Notes: generated by a model not told the origin, from the letters alone. A DNA stretch of 64,000 nt from Euonymus europaeus (GCA_963580455.1 OY756969.1:21734760-21798759); one strand, 5' to 3'; positions 48,171 through 61,592 are shown, counted from the first letter of the stretch. Program-made: numbers and translations.

Positions 48171-49684
48171 TCTAGATGCTTAGTTTCCTTTTCATCATCT
48201 GTAACAAAAACAAACCAAGACCGTCGCCGGTCGCTGTCTCAACTCTGTAGAAAATGCACGAAACTAAGGAGAACAGAGAAACAGTGAGAAGAAAGAGAGA
48301 AGTTAAAGAAGAGTATGTGAAAGTTGCTGCTGAAGAATATGCTGCTGGCGTGAAAGCTGCAGATGAAGAATTTGGACAGATGAAGAATATGGCAGTTGGC
48401 GGCAGCCCTAGCACAAGAAGAAAGATGAAATAATTTGGGGCAATGCTAACACGAGCATAAGACAAAAAGATGGAAGGACTGGGCCTATGTCCTGTATTTG
48501 GGCCTGCAACTTGAGTTAATAAGAATATGGGCTGGTTGTATTATTTGGGCCATGTCAGCCTATTAGTATTATTACGTCAACATTTTGGACCGTTACACAC
48601 CAACGGCTAGTGTAACGGCTAGTTTGTTTTGTATATTTATTCTTCTATGTACATCCAGCGGTAGTATGCTAAAGATATGAAATAAAATCTGAAGCATTCT
48701 TGCACTCTCTCATCTCACTTCTTCTCTCTTCTCATCTCATTCTTCAAGCAAATACATTCTGAATTTCTTTGCAGTGTAATTGATATCTTCGACGAGCAAA
48801 GCCATTTTGGAGATGTAGATAAGATTTAGATTTCGGAGCCGCAGAGAGAAAGAGAGTGTTTTGACAGTGAGGATCTTCACCGGAGTGGAGATGACAAAGG
48901 GTAAACTTTTGGTTTTCTTAAGGGTAATATGGTAAAGAAAAATGATACACACGTGATTCATTTTTATAAAAAATAATTAATTAAATAATAAATGAAGGTC
49001 CAAATGGACTTGCATGCATCAAACAGCGGGGAAGAGAACAGGAGACAGTCCAGTCCAAATGGGGGGCGGGATCGAAAAAAAACCTTATTTTATAGGGTTT
49101 CTTTGAGAGCCCAGATAAATAGGTAGATTGGGTTGCCTTTTTTGTCTTTTAATTATTTAAAAAAAGGTGCAAGGGTAAATAGCAGATCGGCGGTTGAATC
49201 AGACCCGTCCTACAATTTGAAATTCTACTTATATTTACACAAAATTAAGAGCACATACAATTGTAGCATTATAATGTCTCCATTAAAATTATTTTTGGAT
49301 CTCATTTTTATTGCACAACAATTTAAATCACACACATCTCTCAATACAATGACATTAGCAAAACATATCTTTCAATACAGTCATATCAGTGAAACACATC
49401 TCTCAATATAATTATTTATTTCCCCATTATTCAAACCAAACATTCTTCATTCTCTCATCCATTTTCAACAAAAAATACACAAATATCAAGACTGATCTTA
49501 ACAAAACACATATCTCAATACAACAACATTAGCAAAAAACACACATTCTAATACATTATCCCCGCCTCATTGTAAATTTACCATTGCATGTGCTATAACT
49601 CACAGGCGCTTTTATCTTAAAAAATTTATGGTTAAATATTTATTTATTCATTTAATCTCATGTACAAACTTTTTTTTTAATATT
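48171..49684. other. intergenic, no gene seen
   Basis: No supportable gene. A segment of about 45 bp near 48790-48830 resembles 47775-47815 (shared 'aaagccatttyggagatgta', y = c or t), a short duplication of CCR-remnant flank. Confidence 0.4.
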
Positions 49685-49899
49685 GGTGATAAATGGCTCA
49701 TGGTTAAACAATTCATATTGTTTCATTTTATTGTACCATCGTATTTCATTGTCATTGTAAATATACAATGAAATATGATACTTTATTGTAAATATGATAT
49801 TACAGATAATATGATATCTCATTTTAAATTTACAATGCAATATGATATTATAATGGAATGGACTATTATGAATTGTTGAGGGCCGAGGCATATAACATT
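49685..49899. mobile_element. MITE-like element, copy 3 of a three-copy family
   Basis: Starts GGTGATAAATGGCTC and ends GGCATATAACATT, the same orientation as the copy at 11461. Inner 'taaacaattcatatt' and 'attatgaattgtt' form an inverted repeat around a core of AATATGATATTACA-type words. Confidence 0.6.
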
Positions 49900-50747
49900 T
49901 TTTTAAAATTTTGTTCGCTACTGTTAAAGATGATTTTATGTTTATTAAATAAAAATACGTTCATCTTATTTACGTATTAATTTCTTTTCATATCTATTTT
50001 ATCAATATTACAAATATAAAATAATTTATATATGATTGTGATACCCGATGACTTGATAGTTATATTAAAAAAGTCAAAGATTTGTTGATTCAAAAGGACT
50101 AAAATAAGAAATAAATATTTACTCAAAATATAATTTCTTTTTTAATTAAGAGAAATGATCTCTTGTAATTATATATTCTAGACTAGATTGCATGAAAATA
50201 TTAGATTTAAAACAAGTACATAATTTCCCTTTCCCAAGGAAGTAAAGAGAGTGGAATATCAATATTTTCATTGATTTAACATATTCGATGGAAGGATGCT
50301 TATCATGTGTTCTTTCTAATTTTTAGGTTCTATTTGGTATAAACTTATTTCAAAGGAGAGACGAAAACCTAAAAAAAAAACATGGCGAAGTTGATAAAAG
50401 TATAATTCTCGATAGAAATAAATTCAAAAAATGATCTACTTACCGATGACGAAAACAAATACACGAAATTAAATTCTATTTCTATTGTTTTTCTCATAAA
50501 CTCATGTGGTTCGCTCCAACTACCACCAATCTATTTTCTTTGAATTTATAGAACCAAATTTTGGAAAATTGAGATTAATAAATAAATAAATAAAAAACAG
50601 AAAATCTCTCTGAATTTGAACTGCATATGACAGATACAATACCACTACTAGATCGAGGACATTTACTAGGGTGAGATAACATATACTTCAAAGAGGTACA
50701 CAAGCAAATAGGTTAAGAAAGACATTGGCCATAATGCAACATCAAAT
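49900..50747. other. intergenic, AT-rich; 3' flank of RPB8
   Basis: No gene recognised. The last 100-200 bp before the RPB8 stop are probably its 3' UTR (minus strand). Confidence 0.4.
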
Positions 50748-53231
50748 TTACAATTTCCTTACAAGGAGAAACAGCTTCTGATCAAGCTCAAACTTTGCGA
50801 CATTAGAAGGATCACCCCTCAGCAACATTAGCAGTCCACCATAAGAAACATATACCTCCCTGAAGCAGCAGCAAAAAAACCAAGAGAAAATGGTAAAACT
50901 TGTGTGCATCAAGTCAGACAGAAACATGACATGCTGCAAGCATTATAAGATCTACTCCCAACTCAAATGGCCTTACCGACGACTAAACGAGTAACAGTAG
51001 AGCTGTAAATGCGTAACAGACATGTAGCAAAGTAGCAAGCAGCAAGAGAATATAAGGATACATACGCTCTAATTGCTTTGCCAGAACCTTCCTCAGAGAT
51101 CTTGTATAGCTTCCCATGCATGACATATTCATATTTGTCAGCAAGCGTTTTCCTCCCTCCCTGCATTGGGCTATACTTCATTAGATAAGCAGTAACACGA
51201 CTAATGTAACTAGTATTCTTAGACTTCCTAATCTGAACTGTCATCCGTGATATTTTTCAAAATAATAGTAGCACTACAATCTCGGTCAAACAAAGTACCG
51301 GTGATAATATTTTAAGGCTAGAGATACAAATAACTAATTGCAATTTGGGTGGCTTAGACTTAGCTTGAAGTAGGGAAAATAATATGCATCATCTATTTGG
51401 TTTATGCAAGTCGAGAACTCTTAAGACAGCTTACTGGAAGCTGCTTATGTGATCATTAGCAAACAAACCCAGCAAAAGACAAGTCTATTACTCTGATAAT
51501 AGATTGATGATACATTGATACTATTAACTGAGAAAACACATTATCAACTTATTTTTGCAATAACAAAGAGTGCACTTAAGAACATACTCTACAGAGGGAT
51601 ACAAAAAAGGGTTGCAGGGATAAAAATGATCTGCATCAGAGAAGCCTATTATTGTATGACCACAAGTTTTATCTGCTTTCTCAAATGACTTCCCGACATA
51701 ACAATAACCAATCCATATTTTTTATCATTATATACAACTACATACATACATGATTATTTAGCAGGAGGGGAGGCACAAAAACTATAAACAAGATTACCTG
51801 AGTATAATAGCCAGTGTCAGGTGTTCCATCCAAATTCAGTGTGTGAGCCAATGCCATTGTGAATTTATCGCCTTCCCTCATTGGATATATCTCTGTGTTC
51901 ACATCTAAGTGCATGAACATGTCCAAGTTCTGGCTCCGAGCTTCAATGCGAGTAACTAAACATAACAGATTAAGACACACGATCAGTTGAGACAGATCAA
52001 AAGAACCAAAAAGATTCATATGTAACATTCATTCAATCCAAAGAATTGACAACCAAATCACCCATAAATTGACAAGTACTTCAAAAAACACACTTTCAAC
52101 ATGAACAACTCTAAAAGTTGACAGCCAAAAGGACCTTGTACAGTAAAAATGGAACACTTGGGAAATGACTTTACAAATGCAAATTTTAATGGCATTACAG
52201 ACTGAAAAAATATTATACTCTAACCACCTCCTCCCCAAAACAGAAATGAATAATACATATCGACATGGCAAGACCGCAAGAGCAAGCCAATAATATTCAA
52301 CATGAAAACAATTGAATATTTCAGGTCGATGTTTCTAAAAGAATTAGTATGAGCTGCTGCGCCACTAGAAGTGCCCAAAAAACCACTCAAGTTCTTTTTC
52401 TTCCCATGAGGAGAAATGTAACGCCTACAGTAATATTGGTCACGAAGTGAAAAAAAATCACACTAAACCAGAATACATAAACCTTTCATATTATTCCTAT
52501 TGGCACTTTAAGAAGAGAATATCTATTTCAACACATATTTCAGTTAAGGGCCTTAAGGGAGCACATCCGTGGATTGACCTAAGTACTCTTTTGAAATTTT
52601 AAAATAAATTAATTAATTTGATGCCATATCCGGCAACCCCTATCAAATTGATTCAACAGAGAACAACAGCAAATGAAAATCGTTGATAGTATCAATATTT
52701 TTTACCACTGGTTACATTTTCCTACCAAACACTGATTCTGGTTTAGGGTTCACTGTTGAAAGGTATTCTGCCTTTCAAACAACCTCCTCTGTGCACATTA
52801 AGTTCGTGCCAGTCCAGTCCTAATTCAAGAAAAAGTACAAAACTATTGAACATGCCCAGGGAAGGGCAACACATGCATATATGGGCATGCACATTATATA
52901 ATTGGGTGGAGGTGCTTGTGGTGCGAATGACAGACAAAAAGTGAAAACACAATAGAAAAGACAACTTCCAAACATAACAAAAAAATTAAAATCAAAACCT
53001 TGATCTTTCAGAAATGTATGCAGACACAATATAGTCAGATTGCAATCACTTAATAGTTAATAAGCACTACGAAGGAGTGTGCGCGTCCAAACACACAAAG
53101 ATGGGAAAATGAGCAAGCGAAAATATAGATTAACTAAAAGTGTGGTCAAGCATACCTTTATCGAACTTTTTACCATCTGGATCAAGTCTGTCAACCACAA
53201 AAATGTCCTCAAAAATAACAGCACTCGACAT
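50748..53231 (-). CDS. NRPB8: DNA-directed RNA polymerase subunit RPB8 (shared by Pol I, II, III and plant IV/V)
   Basis: A small common subunit of the nuclear RNA polymerases, an OB-fold protein at the periphery of the largest subunit. Four minus-strand GT-AG exons: 53231-53156, 51955-51798, 51160-51066 and 50859-50748. They total 441 nt, 146 aa, the standard length. Family marks: start [13 protein letters not shown], then [53 protein letters not shown] and the end F-L-L-V-R-K-L. The ATG lies directly before the conserved F-E-D-I-F. Intron 1 is about 1.2 kb. The 5' leader probably lies in 53232-54700 and may contain an intron, but this was not resolved. No lesion seen. Confidence 0.96.
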
Positions 53232-54829
53232 CCTTGATGCAAATGTACCCCTCAATAGCCAATGTAAACCTAAAAGTCTAAAAAGTACAAAAGAAGTAGA
53301 AATCAATCAGAGAAGGTACGCACATCTAACAGAAACGGCAAAACATATCTAAAGAAGCTCCATGGCAAAAAGAAAACCCTAATTGCAGGATGAAATCAGA
53401 ATTCTGAATCTTGACTAGGGAAAAAAATAGAGGCATGATCACTAAATCAGTTATCCCCAGCAGAAGGGGGGAAAAACTCCATGTAAAAGTAAACAGGAAG
53501 TGATAATAAACTATGTTGCAGTAAAAATTAAATTTTCTCGTATTTTCTGCTTTCCCAGAAACCAAACTGTCTGCCAGATAAAAACTAACAATAAATATAT
53601 CAATAGCTTTCTGTTTCTACACCAAAAGCAAATATGTAAACTGAAGTCCTTTTTCCCGATAAAACATAAAGAGAAACGCAAGGCACAGAATGTCCCCATA
53701 AATTTGGAGAGACGGTAGCCCAAAATTCAAACCCAACCCGAAAAATTCATCTCCCTATTGCTTGGCATGAATAAAGCAAGAAAAGTCAAACTTCTACACT
53801 TATCACTTATTTTCCTTAAAACATGGCGCAAATCAAACTTCTATTTTCTAAACCAAAATACACCCAAAAAATTGGGCATTTTGACCACACATAACACATC
53901 AAGAAAATGAACCATGATATTCATCAAAATTGGAACAGAACAAATATATAGTCTAAGAAATATTTCCGATAAGATCTAGACGAGAACAGTTTCATTCAAT
54001 TCTTTTTGCAATGAGCTCACATATCAAGTACGATTGAAACAGAGTAACACCAGCAGAAATTTCTAGATTAAACACGTAAACCAAGATAAGAACAAAAGAT
54101 GAATCAAATAAAAATGAGTCTGAAACAAACATCAAACCCATACAGTTTATTCGAAATAAAAACAAAACAAGAACCAGTATCGGTGTGCATATTAATCAAT
54201 TCGAGCAGAATGAAACGTCCTCTCCCTATGGGCTGTCTCTATCTCATCTTAGATCACTGAGGAACACACAAACGGAAATCGAAATTACTGGAAGAAACTG
54301 CTAGAAGAAAAACAAGAGAAGGACATGAAATGTATAGCACAAACTGAAATTAACAAGACAAGCACAGTTGACAGAAACGAAATGATTACACATTCAAGTT
54401 ATCCTCTCTCCATCGGAGAAAAGAGGCCTCATAGGGCTTACCTCTCCCCTCTACACATGGACACAGTCCATGAAGAGGGGAGACACCCTATGGACTATCT
54501 ATTTCTCAACTTGGATCACAGAGGAGCAAGCAAGAATTTAGTAAAATCTGCTGGAGAGAAGCAAAGGGAAGAAGGAGAAGGGTCGAACGGTGGTTCTCAT
54601 TACCTTTTCCAAACCAAAAACCGAGGATCAAATAAGGAATTCAAACTCACTTTTATCTTCTTCTTTTTTCTACATTTTAGGGTTTTTTTTCAACTGCGGA
54701 CCACAGTTTGGGTTCTTTGGGTCGGAATGAGATTTTGGGTTTGGATCTTTGAGTTGGATTTTTTGAGTTTGGTCTAAAATTTTAGAGAGGGCAGTTGCCG
54801 TAATAATTAAGAACTCATAATTTTTTTGT
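53232..54829. other. upstream region of RPB8, no separate gene seen
   Basis: No coding region recognised on either strand. Two related segments of about 48 bp (about 54224-54271 and 54486-54533, sharing 'ccctatgg' and 'gatcac') suggest a diverged duplication. The 5' leader and promoter of RPB8 (minus strand) should lie here. Confidence 0.35.
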
Positions 54830-55900
54830 CTATAATTTTTTTTTTAGAAACAAAACAGCTCATATATATTAAGAGACAGCATTACAATCCTTCTCCAGGA
54901 CTTTAAACAGCGAAGGAGGAATAGATTTAAATCAAAATACATCAGAAGAAATGCCTAAAGCAAATCGAGTCAAACAATGAGCAACACGATTTCCTGAACG
55001 CTGGACATGCGAGAATGAAATGGAAGGGAACTCCATTGCTAGAGACTTGCTATCTTCAAGGACCACCATCGCAGCACCTCCCATCACATTAGTAGACTTC
55101 AAAGCAGTTATAGTTATCAGAGAATCACTTTCCAAAATAATGTTTGATAATCCCTGCTGTTGGGCCATTGGAGACCCATCCGACAACCCATGGCTTCAAT
55201 AATCTCAATAGAGCATATTCCTTTCACTGGTTTGGAAACTACAAAAAGAAAACCTTCAGCAACATTTCGAGCTATGATCCCAACTCCTACGTTTCCATCC
55301 ACAACCTTTATCGCCCCATCCACATTTATCTTCACAAAACCCATGTCAGGAGGCTTCCAAATTGTTAGGTTGTTTGGTTTGGTCATCCTATCTAGAATGA
55401 GAGAACTAGACTTTCGAGCATTCAAGAATTCCTCTATATATGGCAGCTTCAGCCCTCAAGATAGATTGGAGAGGTAGGGTCCACTGTTTATCAAAATACA
55501 CTTTATTTCGCGCCAGCCAAATGTGCCACGCTATCATGCACCATAATTGAAAAACAACAATAGGCTGTTGAGAGAAAATGCCATAACATATATTCGAAAA
55601 TGTAGCACCTGGAGTGGGAGAGATGTACTTCAAAGAGCTAGCTGACCATGTATCCTTGGCCAATCGACAGTGAAAATTGGAGAGAGACAGGCATGACGAT
55701 GGAATAGCTGCTCTGTCACTGGGATACTAGAGTTACAAGCCTTCCATATAAAAATTTTAATTTTTGGAGGTAAAGGCACCTTCCAATAAGGCTTCCACCA
55801 AAATGACTGCCCATTAATTGACTCTGCCCTCTCAAAATTATGATTTTGCAAATAATCGAAGGCAATCCGATACCCAGACTTAACTGAATATAAACCATCT
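54830..55900 (-). mobile_element. 5'-truncated LINE remnant with RNase H domain, frameshifted
   Basis: Read on the minus strand from about 55900 down to 54930, frames in turn give: the reverse-transcriptase zinc-binding region (P-L-P-P-K-I-K-I-F-I-W-K-A, then L-F-H-R-H), the linker motif M-I-A-W-H-I-W-L-A-R-N-K-V-Y-F, and RNase H (V-K-I-N-V-D-G-A, G-I-I-A-R-N, I-I-L-E-S-D-S-L, H-V-Q-R-S-G-N-R-V-A-H). The frame changes at about 55650, 55420 and 55150. An A tail on the minus strand appears as the T run at about 54836-54847. A dead copy, older than the LINE at 31.4 kb, which is still open. Confidence 0.82.
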
Positions 55901-55994
55901 AAAGAGAAGTGTCAAATTAATCTATCTCTCGACTCCCGAATAGATAGAGGAGACTATAAATATCAACCATATAAATGAATTATAATAAATATAA

Positions 55995-56195
55995 AGTAGT
56001 CACTACCAACAAATGGTTGGATCAAATGGCATGGTGTTTGTTCCCCTTAAAAAAAATCTCGAGTTCGAGTGATATGAATGAAAAAAATTCTTGTTGAGAG
56101 AGCTTTGCCTTCTTAGTGAGACACTTCTGGCTCGGTCCGAATTTAGTCATAGTGAGATTAACTGCGGACACCGAGCGGTCTAGACCAAAAAATAA
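55995..56195 (+). mobile_element. tRNA-derived SINE-like element
   Basis: An A-box-like ATGGCATGGTG (about 56030) is followed by a B-box-like GAGTTCGAGTG (about 56072), then a body ending 'ctgcggacaccgagcggtct' and an A-rich tail (about 56187). The order tRNA-like head, body, A-rich tail is that of plant SINEs. The ends and target duplication are not clear. Confidence 0.55.
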
Positions 56196-58699
56196 AATAA
56201 AATATATATTTATATATTATATATAAAATAGTCGCTCACTTGAATGGTTGAGATTCAAAGTTAAAGGATTATTACAGTCACTACCATCCTTTTCATTTTT
56301 GAGTAGTGATGGGTTCTAGTTTTAAGTTTTTGATTTTATGAAGAAAATGATTTGGGCTAATACAATTGGGACTTTCGAGTTTTAGTTTAATAAATTGGGT
56401 AGGTTTTGTAAAGAAAAATATTTATGTTAGATTTTTTGGGCTTGAATTTTAGGTCTCTTCATTTTGAAAAATTATATGAAAAAGGGAAAGATGAGCTTTA
56501 GCAAAGGACTTCAACAATATTGGTCATGAGCAAAACAAGTGTACGTGGGAAGCCACCATCAAGCATTATGCAGGACACTATCATCTTTTTTTCTCAAAAG
56601 GAAAATGTAGCAGGAGGGCAATCTTTGTACTTTAATAAGCGAAACCCTTTGCCAATCGTTAAAATTGCTTTCTTGCAATTTAGTTCCAAAGAACAGGCTG
56701 TGATGTGGGTGTGATTGTCTGCCCATATTTTGTCTGCCCTTCCCCAACCATGCCTTCACTGTACCACGAGACCTGTTTACTCTTGGGTAAATTATACTTT
56801 TTATCATTGACAAATGGTCTTACACCACTTGCGTTTCAAACGTTTCAATTTAGTCATCCAATAATTTGGATTATTTCATGGCAGATTTTGAACCTTCTCC
56901 ATCAGTCAATGGTCTGACTTGAATTAGAAAGTCAAACAAAATTATTTTTAACTAACTCTTGCTAACATGTTATATTCTGGAATTATTTTTTAAAAACTAA
57001 ATTCCTCCTGACATGTTTATGCAACGACCATAACAGTCATGTATAATAGATTCACATACATATCATAACATGCTACGAAATGGTTTATGACAAATTTAAA
57101 ATGTCGCATAAGCATGTCCAAAAGACGAAATTTCATACACCTGCAATGCATATTTTGGCAGAAATCCCAAATATTATTCCAAAAGACTAGCAATTTGCCA
57201 TAAAACACAAACATAAAATCATATTACAATGAAATCATCATCCACAAGCAAGGAAGAATGTAGGGAATGAAATGAGGTTCGGGACCTCAAAAATTGAAGC
57301 ATGTGGGAAATGAGATGGGATTCGAGACCACAAATTTTAATTCAACAAAACACAAAGTAAGATGACCTAAAATCATCACCATCATCATTTTAGGCTGCTG
57401 AAGAGAGAGTGTTATGAGTGACATTCGCCATGATATGGAAGGCTTATGCCATGGTCCATCATTCTTAGGTAAAAAAACACAACCCAAGATGCAGACGCTA
57501 GTGAAACCTAAAGATAAATTAACCTCATCTTCTTCTCTGGTCATTAACCAGGAATAAACTTCGTTTAGATGCCATTTAATTTTTGTATTCTTAATATTTA
57601 ATTTGGTTTTCAATTCTTTTGAGGAAATAAAATAAGAGTCTTGACTAAATAAAAAAAAACTGAACTGGAATTGACACCCAACTTGCAAGGATTGTAAGCT
57701 AATACAAAAAAAATAAACGACAACTATATTTGAAATAAACAAATAATAATAATAAAGGATAAACAACTTCGTAAACAAGACTCCCGTATTGGATGGAGTA
57801 AAAGACAAGTAGAATATGTGCAGACTTGACCTCAAATTATATGTGAATAAACTGTTTGTTTCAAGAATTGTCCATGTGGCATTTAGGTTGCATCACAACA
57901 ACTCTATATTCACCTCCGTGCACAAGGCTCTCACAGTGGCCAGGGTCAACCTGGGTAGAATAAAACTTGAGGTATTAGGTGTTATATTAATACTAGTGGT
58001 TCATTATGATTTATATATTGTGGTGTCTAAAAAAATAACTTTTAGGAATAGGATTTTTATTCTCCAATTTTGCCAAGGTGAGCGAAAATTGTGATTGCGT
58101 AATTGTATAAATTTTATACATACTGTAATTTTTCTAGGTTATCTTTTGACAACCCCATAATTTGATTGTTGAATTTTTCTATTTCAATTTTTTCAATCGC
58201 GTGTGACATTTCTACAACAAGAATCTGATAACTTTTCCAACAAGATCCGCTCTTCATGTGGCACCTGGTTGATAAAAGTTATTTGGTTGACTATTACTTA
58301 AGCACTTTCATTCATTCTATATATGTGTCGGAAATGTTAAACGTCCCTAACAATTTTTATACATAACATACATAATTTATGTGGCATGCTGACTCTGCAT
58401 GCCACATAGATTTTTAGGGAATCAATTTTCTTTTTAGATGCAAACCTAATTCCCGATCAAACTGTCATGCCATAGCCTCCGAAGCGTGACGTGAAAATTT
58501 AAACAACTAAATTAAGTCAATTAATTTAGAATTACTTACAAATTTTTTCATAACTTGACTATCCCACCATCTGGTTTCCACCAACAGCTCAATTGGCGTC
58601 ACAAAACTCACCTTAAAAAAACCAAAAAAAACCAATAACATAGAAGTGAGTCGAAACTCAATAGGAATTACTGTAACGAATAAAATGTAAAACAATTCA
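56196..58699. other. intergenic, no gene seen
   Basis: No supportable gene. AT-rich with poly-A runs; the frames present lack any recognisable family motif. Confidence 0.4.
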
Positions 58700-59150
58700 A
58701 TCTAACTTCAAGTCGCATGCAAATGTCACTCGAGTATCCCACACCATTCACCACAATCCCAACCACATTTCCAAACTTCTAGTCGGAGCCAACTCCATCC
58801 GCAATTCGACCTCATCGTTGAAGCTCTTTACTGGTAAGGAAGGTAGGCATTCTCCTTCTCACCGGGCTTATTACCCTTCACTATGTGGCCACATGGCGAA
58901 TCCTTACTCGGATTTCACTCACTGTACGTACAAGGTTTCATTCACACATCACCACAACCTCCAAAACATATATCCACCCCATATCCTCCACCGTACAACT
59001 TTCGTAATTCTCACAAAATACTAAATATAAATATCCATCCACAGAGCACTATTGTACACGTGTCACTCTTTTATTTATTATTTACATCCAGGGTCAAGAT
59101 ATCACATTCTTCCCTCCTTAGAATAATTTCATCCTCGAAATTCTGACGAC
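58700..59150 (-). mobile_element. Ty3/gypsy LTR remnant (minus strand)
   Basis: Read on the minus strand, 59150-59104 gives 'ttcgaggatgaaattattct' then 'aaggaggga', the well-known junction of polyprotein end and polypurine tract of plant gypsy elements, followed at about 59103 by an LTR-like start TGTGATATCTTGACC. The sequence down to about 58700 would be LTR. The far LTR end, a partner LTR and any coding region were not found, so this is a fragment. Confidence 0.5.
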
Positions 59151-59199
59151 AATCGATAAATCCTACCTGCTACGAAGAAAAATGTTGAATGTCCTATTA

Positions 59200-59575
59200 T
59201 ATTATATTTTATCTCGACATTGTCTTATTACATTGTGTTTTATTATGAAAGTATCATATTCCATTATGTTTTTTTGGCAGTTCATTATCACATTGTGATA
59301 ACCATTTGACAGTGTCTTATGACACTGTGTTTACCATTGTCAGTGTCTTATTATATTCTCTGTTATATTGACAGTGCATTATTACACTGTGTACTGTCAT
59401 AATATTATTTCATTGTGTTTGAATTTTTCAGTGTCTTATTACATCGTGTTTGAATTTTCCAGTGTATTATTACCTTGTATATTTGTTTCATTGTGTTATA
59501 TTTCATTGTTTTTTATTTTCAATGTCTTATTATATTGTGTTGACCATTAGGCAGTGCGTTATTACATTGATTTCC
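59200..59575. repeat. diverged minisatellite
   Basis: About nine loose repeats of a T-rich unit containing 'cagtgtcttattacattgtg' and often followed by 'tttgaatttt' or 'ttgaccatt'. Spacing varies from about 30 to 60 bp. No other function is seen. Confidence 0.75.
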
Positions 59576-60604
59576 CCACTAAGACAGTGAGTTGTGAAAA
59601 GTGCTCAAACAACCACCGCAAAAGGCCTCTCAAGCCCAAAAAAGTGCTAAAACAATGTAACATGCCTATCAAACAATGTAATAACGAAAAATCATCGTTT
59701 GGTCACTGTTCATGTTTCCATCACCTTGAATTGAACCCCAAGGTTCGAACAAGCTAAACCAGTTGTAACATGTAGTCAAAAGTCACTTAAACCATCGAAA
59801 AAATGCTTGAAAAATGGTGGCAACATCTTTGTGCAACCGATGCCACCGTTCGACTTTCTTGTGGTGATATGCACCTGATCCAGCCATTTTCTGATTGTAT
59901 CGACCACACGATTCTGATGAATTGAATATGCATGTGCTTCTGTGAGAGAGGAGAGGGGGGGACAGGAGAGGAGAGAGAATATGTGTGTAACATGTATAAA
60001 AAAAATTGCATTTGTTTTTGAAATTCAAAATTGCTTAGTGAACATATACATGTGGCTTGCCACATGTGTTGTTATGTACATTAAGGATACCAATCCCTAT
60101 GTACAACTAGTACCACCGTATATGTGTGTGTATATATATGTATACACATATTACCATATATAGTAATTAACAAGAATTGATGTTGTATTAATTAAGTAGA
60201 ATAATTGCCGAGAAGAAAGGTACAAATTAATTGTTATGTTGCATGACGAAGGTTTGTATACTACAAAAGTTGGCAATGTTTGGTTTCAAAGTAGAACCTT
60301 GTCACCAACATTAATCACAATAATGAATAAAATGTCTCCATATACTTACAATAGATGTTGCTTGTTTACTCAACAAAATATGTTGCTTGTTTTTCTTATT
60401 TAGCATTATTCAGTGGCCGTTCATAGGCGAGGATTCCTTTGGGATTATTAATTATATTATTTTATTTTTTTGGAATAAATTTTGTATTCTATTCCAAATC
60501 ATGCCCTGTAATGACTACTGTTAATGACGTGATCAGCCCTAATTAATTATTGTTAATTACATATGTTCCTTGATATGAAATCACAAAAGTATATATTTAA
60601 TTAG
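59576..60604. other. intergenic, no gene seen
   Basis: No gene recognised. It includes a purine-rich G/A tract at about 59945-59980 and short TA-rich runs at about 60120-60160. Confidence 0.4.
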
Positions 60605-60955
60605 TCAATAAACTTAATCTTAATTGTTTTAAGTGTGGTTTCCGTGTGCTTCCTTAAGTGGTGGCCGTGCTGTTCTACATGGGTTTCGGTGCCTCTTCTT
60701 TGTTTCTTTGTTTCTGTTTTGTTGCTCCATGTGTAGTGGTTTTCTGTGATTGGGAGCAAGGCTTGCTGCTTAGGCTTGCTTTGGAACATTGGTATCTTCT
60801 CGGGGTTTTTCAAAGCTACTTGTGGCTTGTAATTTTTGGTTTTACAGCCAGTGTAGTTTTGGCTGTTTTTTTTCGGTTTAATCGCGGTATTCCTCCGTCA
60901 TAAGCGAGACTTTTAATAAATTGCGAAGATATCGGCATCTTTTATAAATAAAAAA
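60605..60955 (+). mobile_element. LINE 3'-end fragment
   Basis: T/G-rich sequence ending 'ggtattcctccgtcataagc', then AATAAA-type words and a short A run (about 60945-60955), the form of the 3' untranslated end of plant L1-type LINEs. No coding domain remains. Confidence 0.5.
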
Positions 60956-61584
60956 GTCTATTCATTAGGACTCTTTTTTCACTTTGATTTGTTTAACGGA
61001 AATTAAGGCGGTGGGTCAAATCTTAATAAAAAATGTAAGGTAATATGCATTGTCAAGAGCCTAATTACAAGGAAAAAGATCGCGAGTGATATAAAGCATC
61101 CAAAATTAGACTAATTATAAGGAAAATGCTGAATTTGATTTTTATTTTGAATATAAAATATATTATTGGAGATACCGTCTTCTTTTATCAAGTATATATA
61201 TATATTATTGGATTCATACAATTGATCAAAATACAAGAATAATTTTCTATTTTTTTTTTAAAAAAAAAAGTGATTTAAACTCCAAAGTTAAGACTTCATC
61301 TTAAAACCTCATTTTAGGAGCTAATAGGAGAATTACTGATATATATTATAAAAATATATGGCTAGGTTGGTGAGTAATCAGGTAGCTTGGGGATGAAAAT
61401 GATGCAATCTAAAATAGTAATATATACATGTAATAGAATATGACCATGACCATAAATAATCCTATATAACTTTTCTAACCATAGCTTTGTACTTGGCCAC
61501 TTTCTAGAACTCAAATATGAAATGAGCTTTGCTAAGGAGCCTCTTGAGTCAAAGAGGCCTACACCCTCTAAACAATATCACAAT
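60956..61584. other. intergenic; promoter region of the GRAS gene
   Basis: No gene recognised. AT-rich, with a T/A-rich run around 61248-61270. Confidence 0.4.
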
Positions 61585-61592
61585 TATAAATA
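61585..61592 (+). promoter_or_regulatory. TATA box of the GRAS gene
   Basis: TATAAATA, 59 bp upstream of the GRAS gene ATG. Confidence 0.7.

Noticed and set aside
54325..54777. A 150-codon plus-strand frame upstream of RPB8.
   Set aside because: No homology pattern; it overlaps the likely antisense promoter and leader of RPB8 and contains duplicated noncoding segments.
57287..57835. A 182-codon minus-strand frame.
   Set aside because: Low-complexity Phe/Tyr/Ser-rich translation of AT-rich DNA without recognisable domains.
60601..60903. An 81-codon plus-strand hydrophobic frame at about 60658.
   Set aside because: Better explained as the T/G-rich 3' untranslated end of a LINE followed by an A run.
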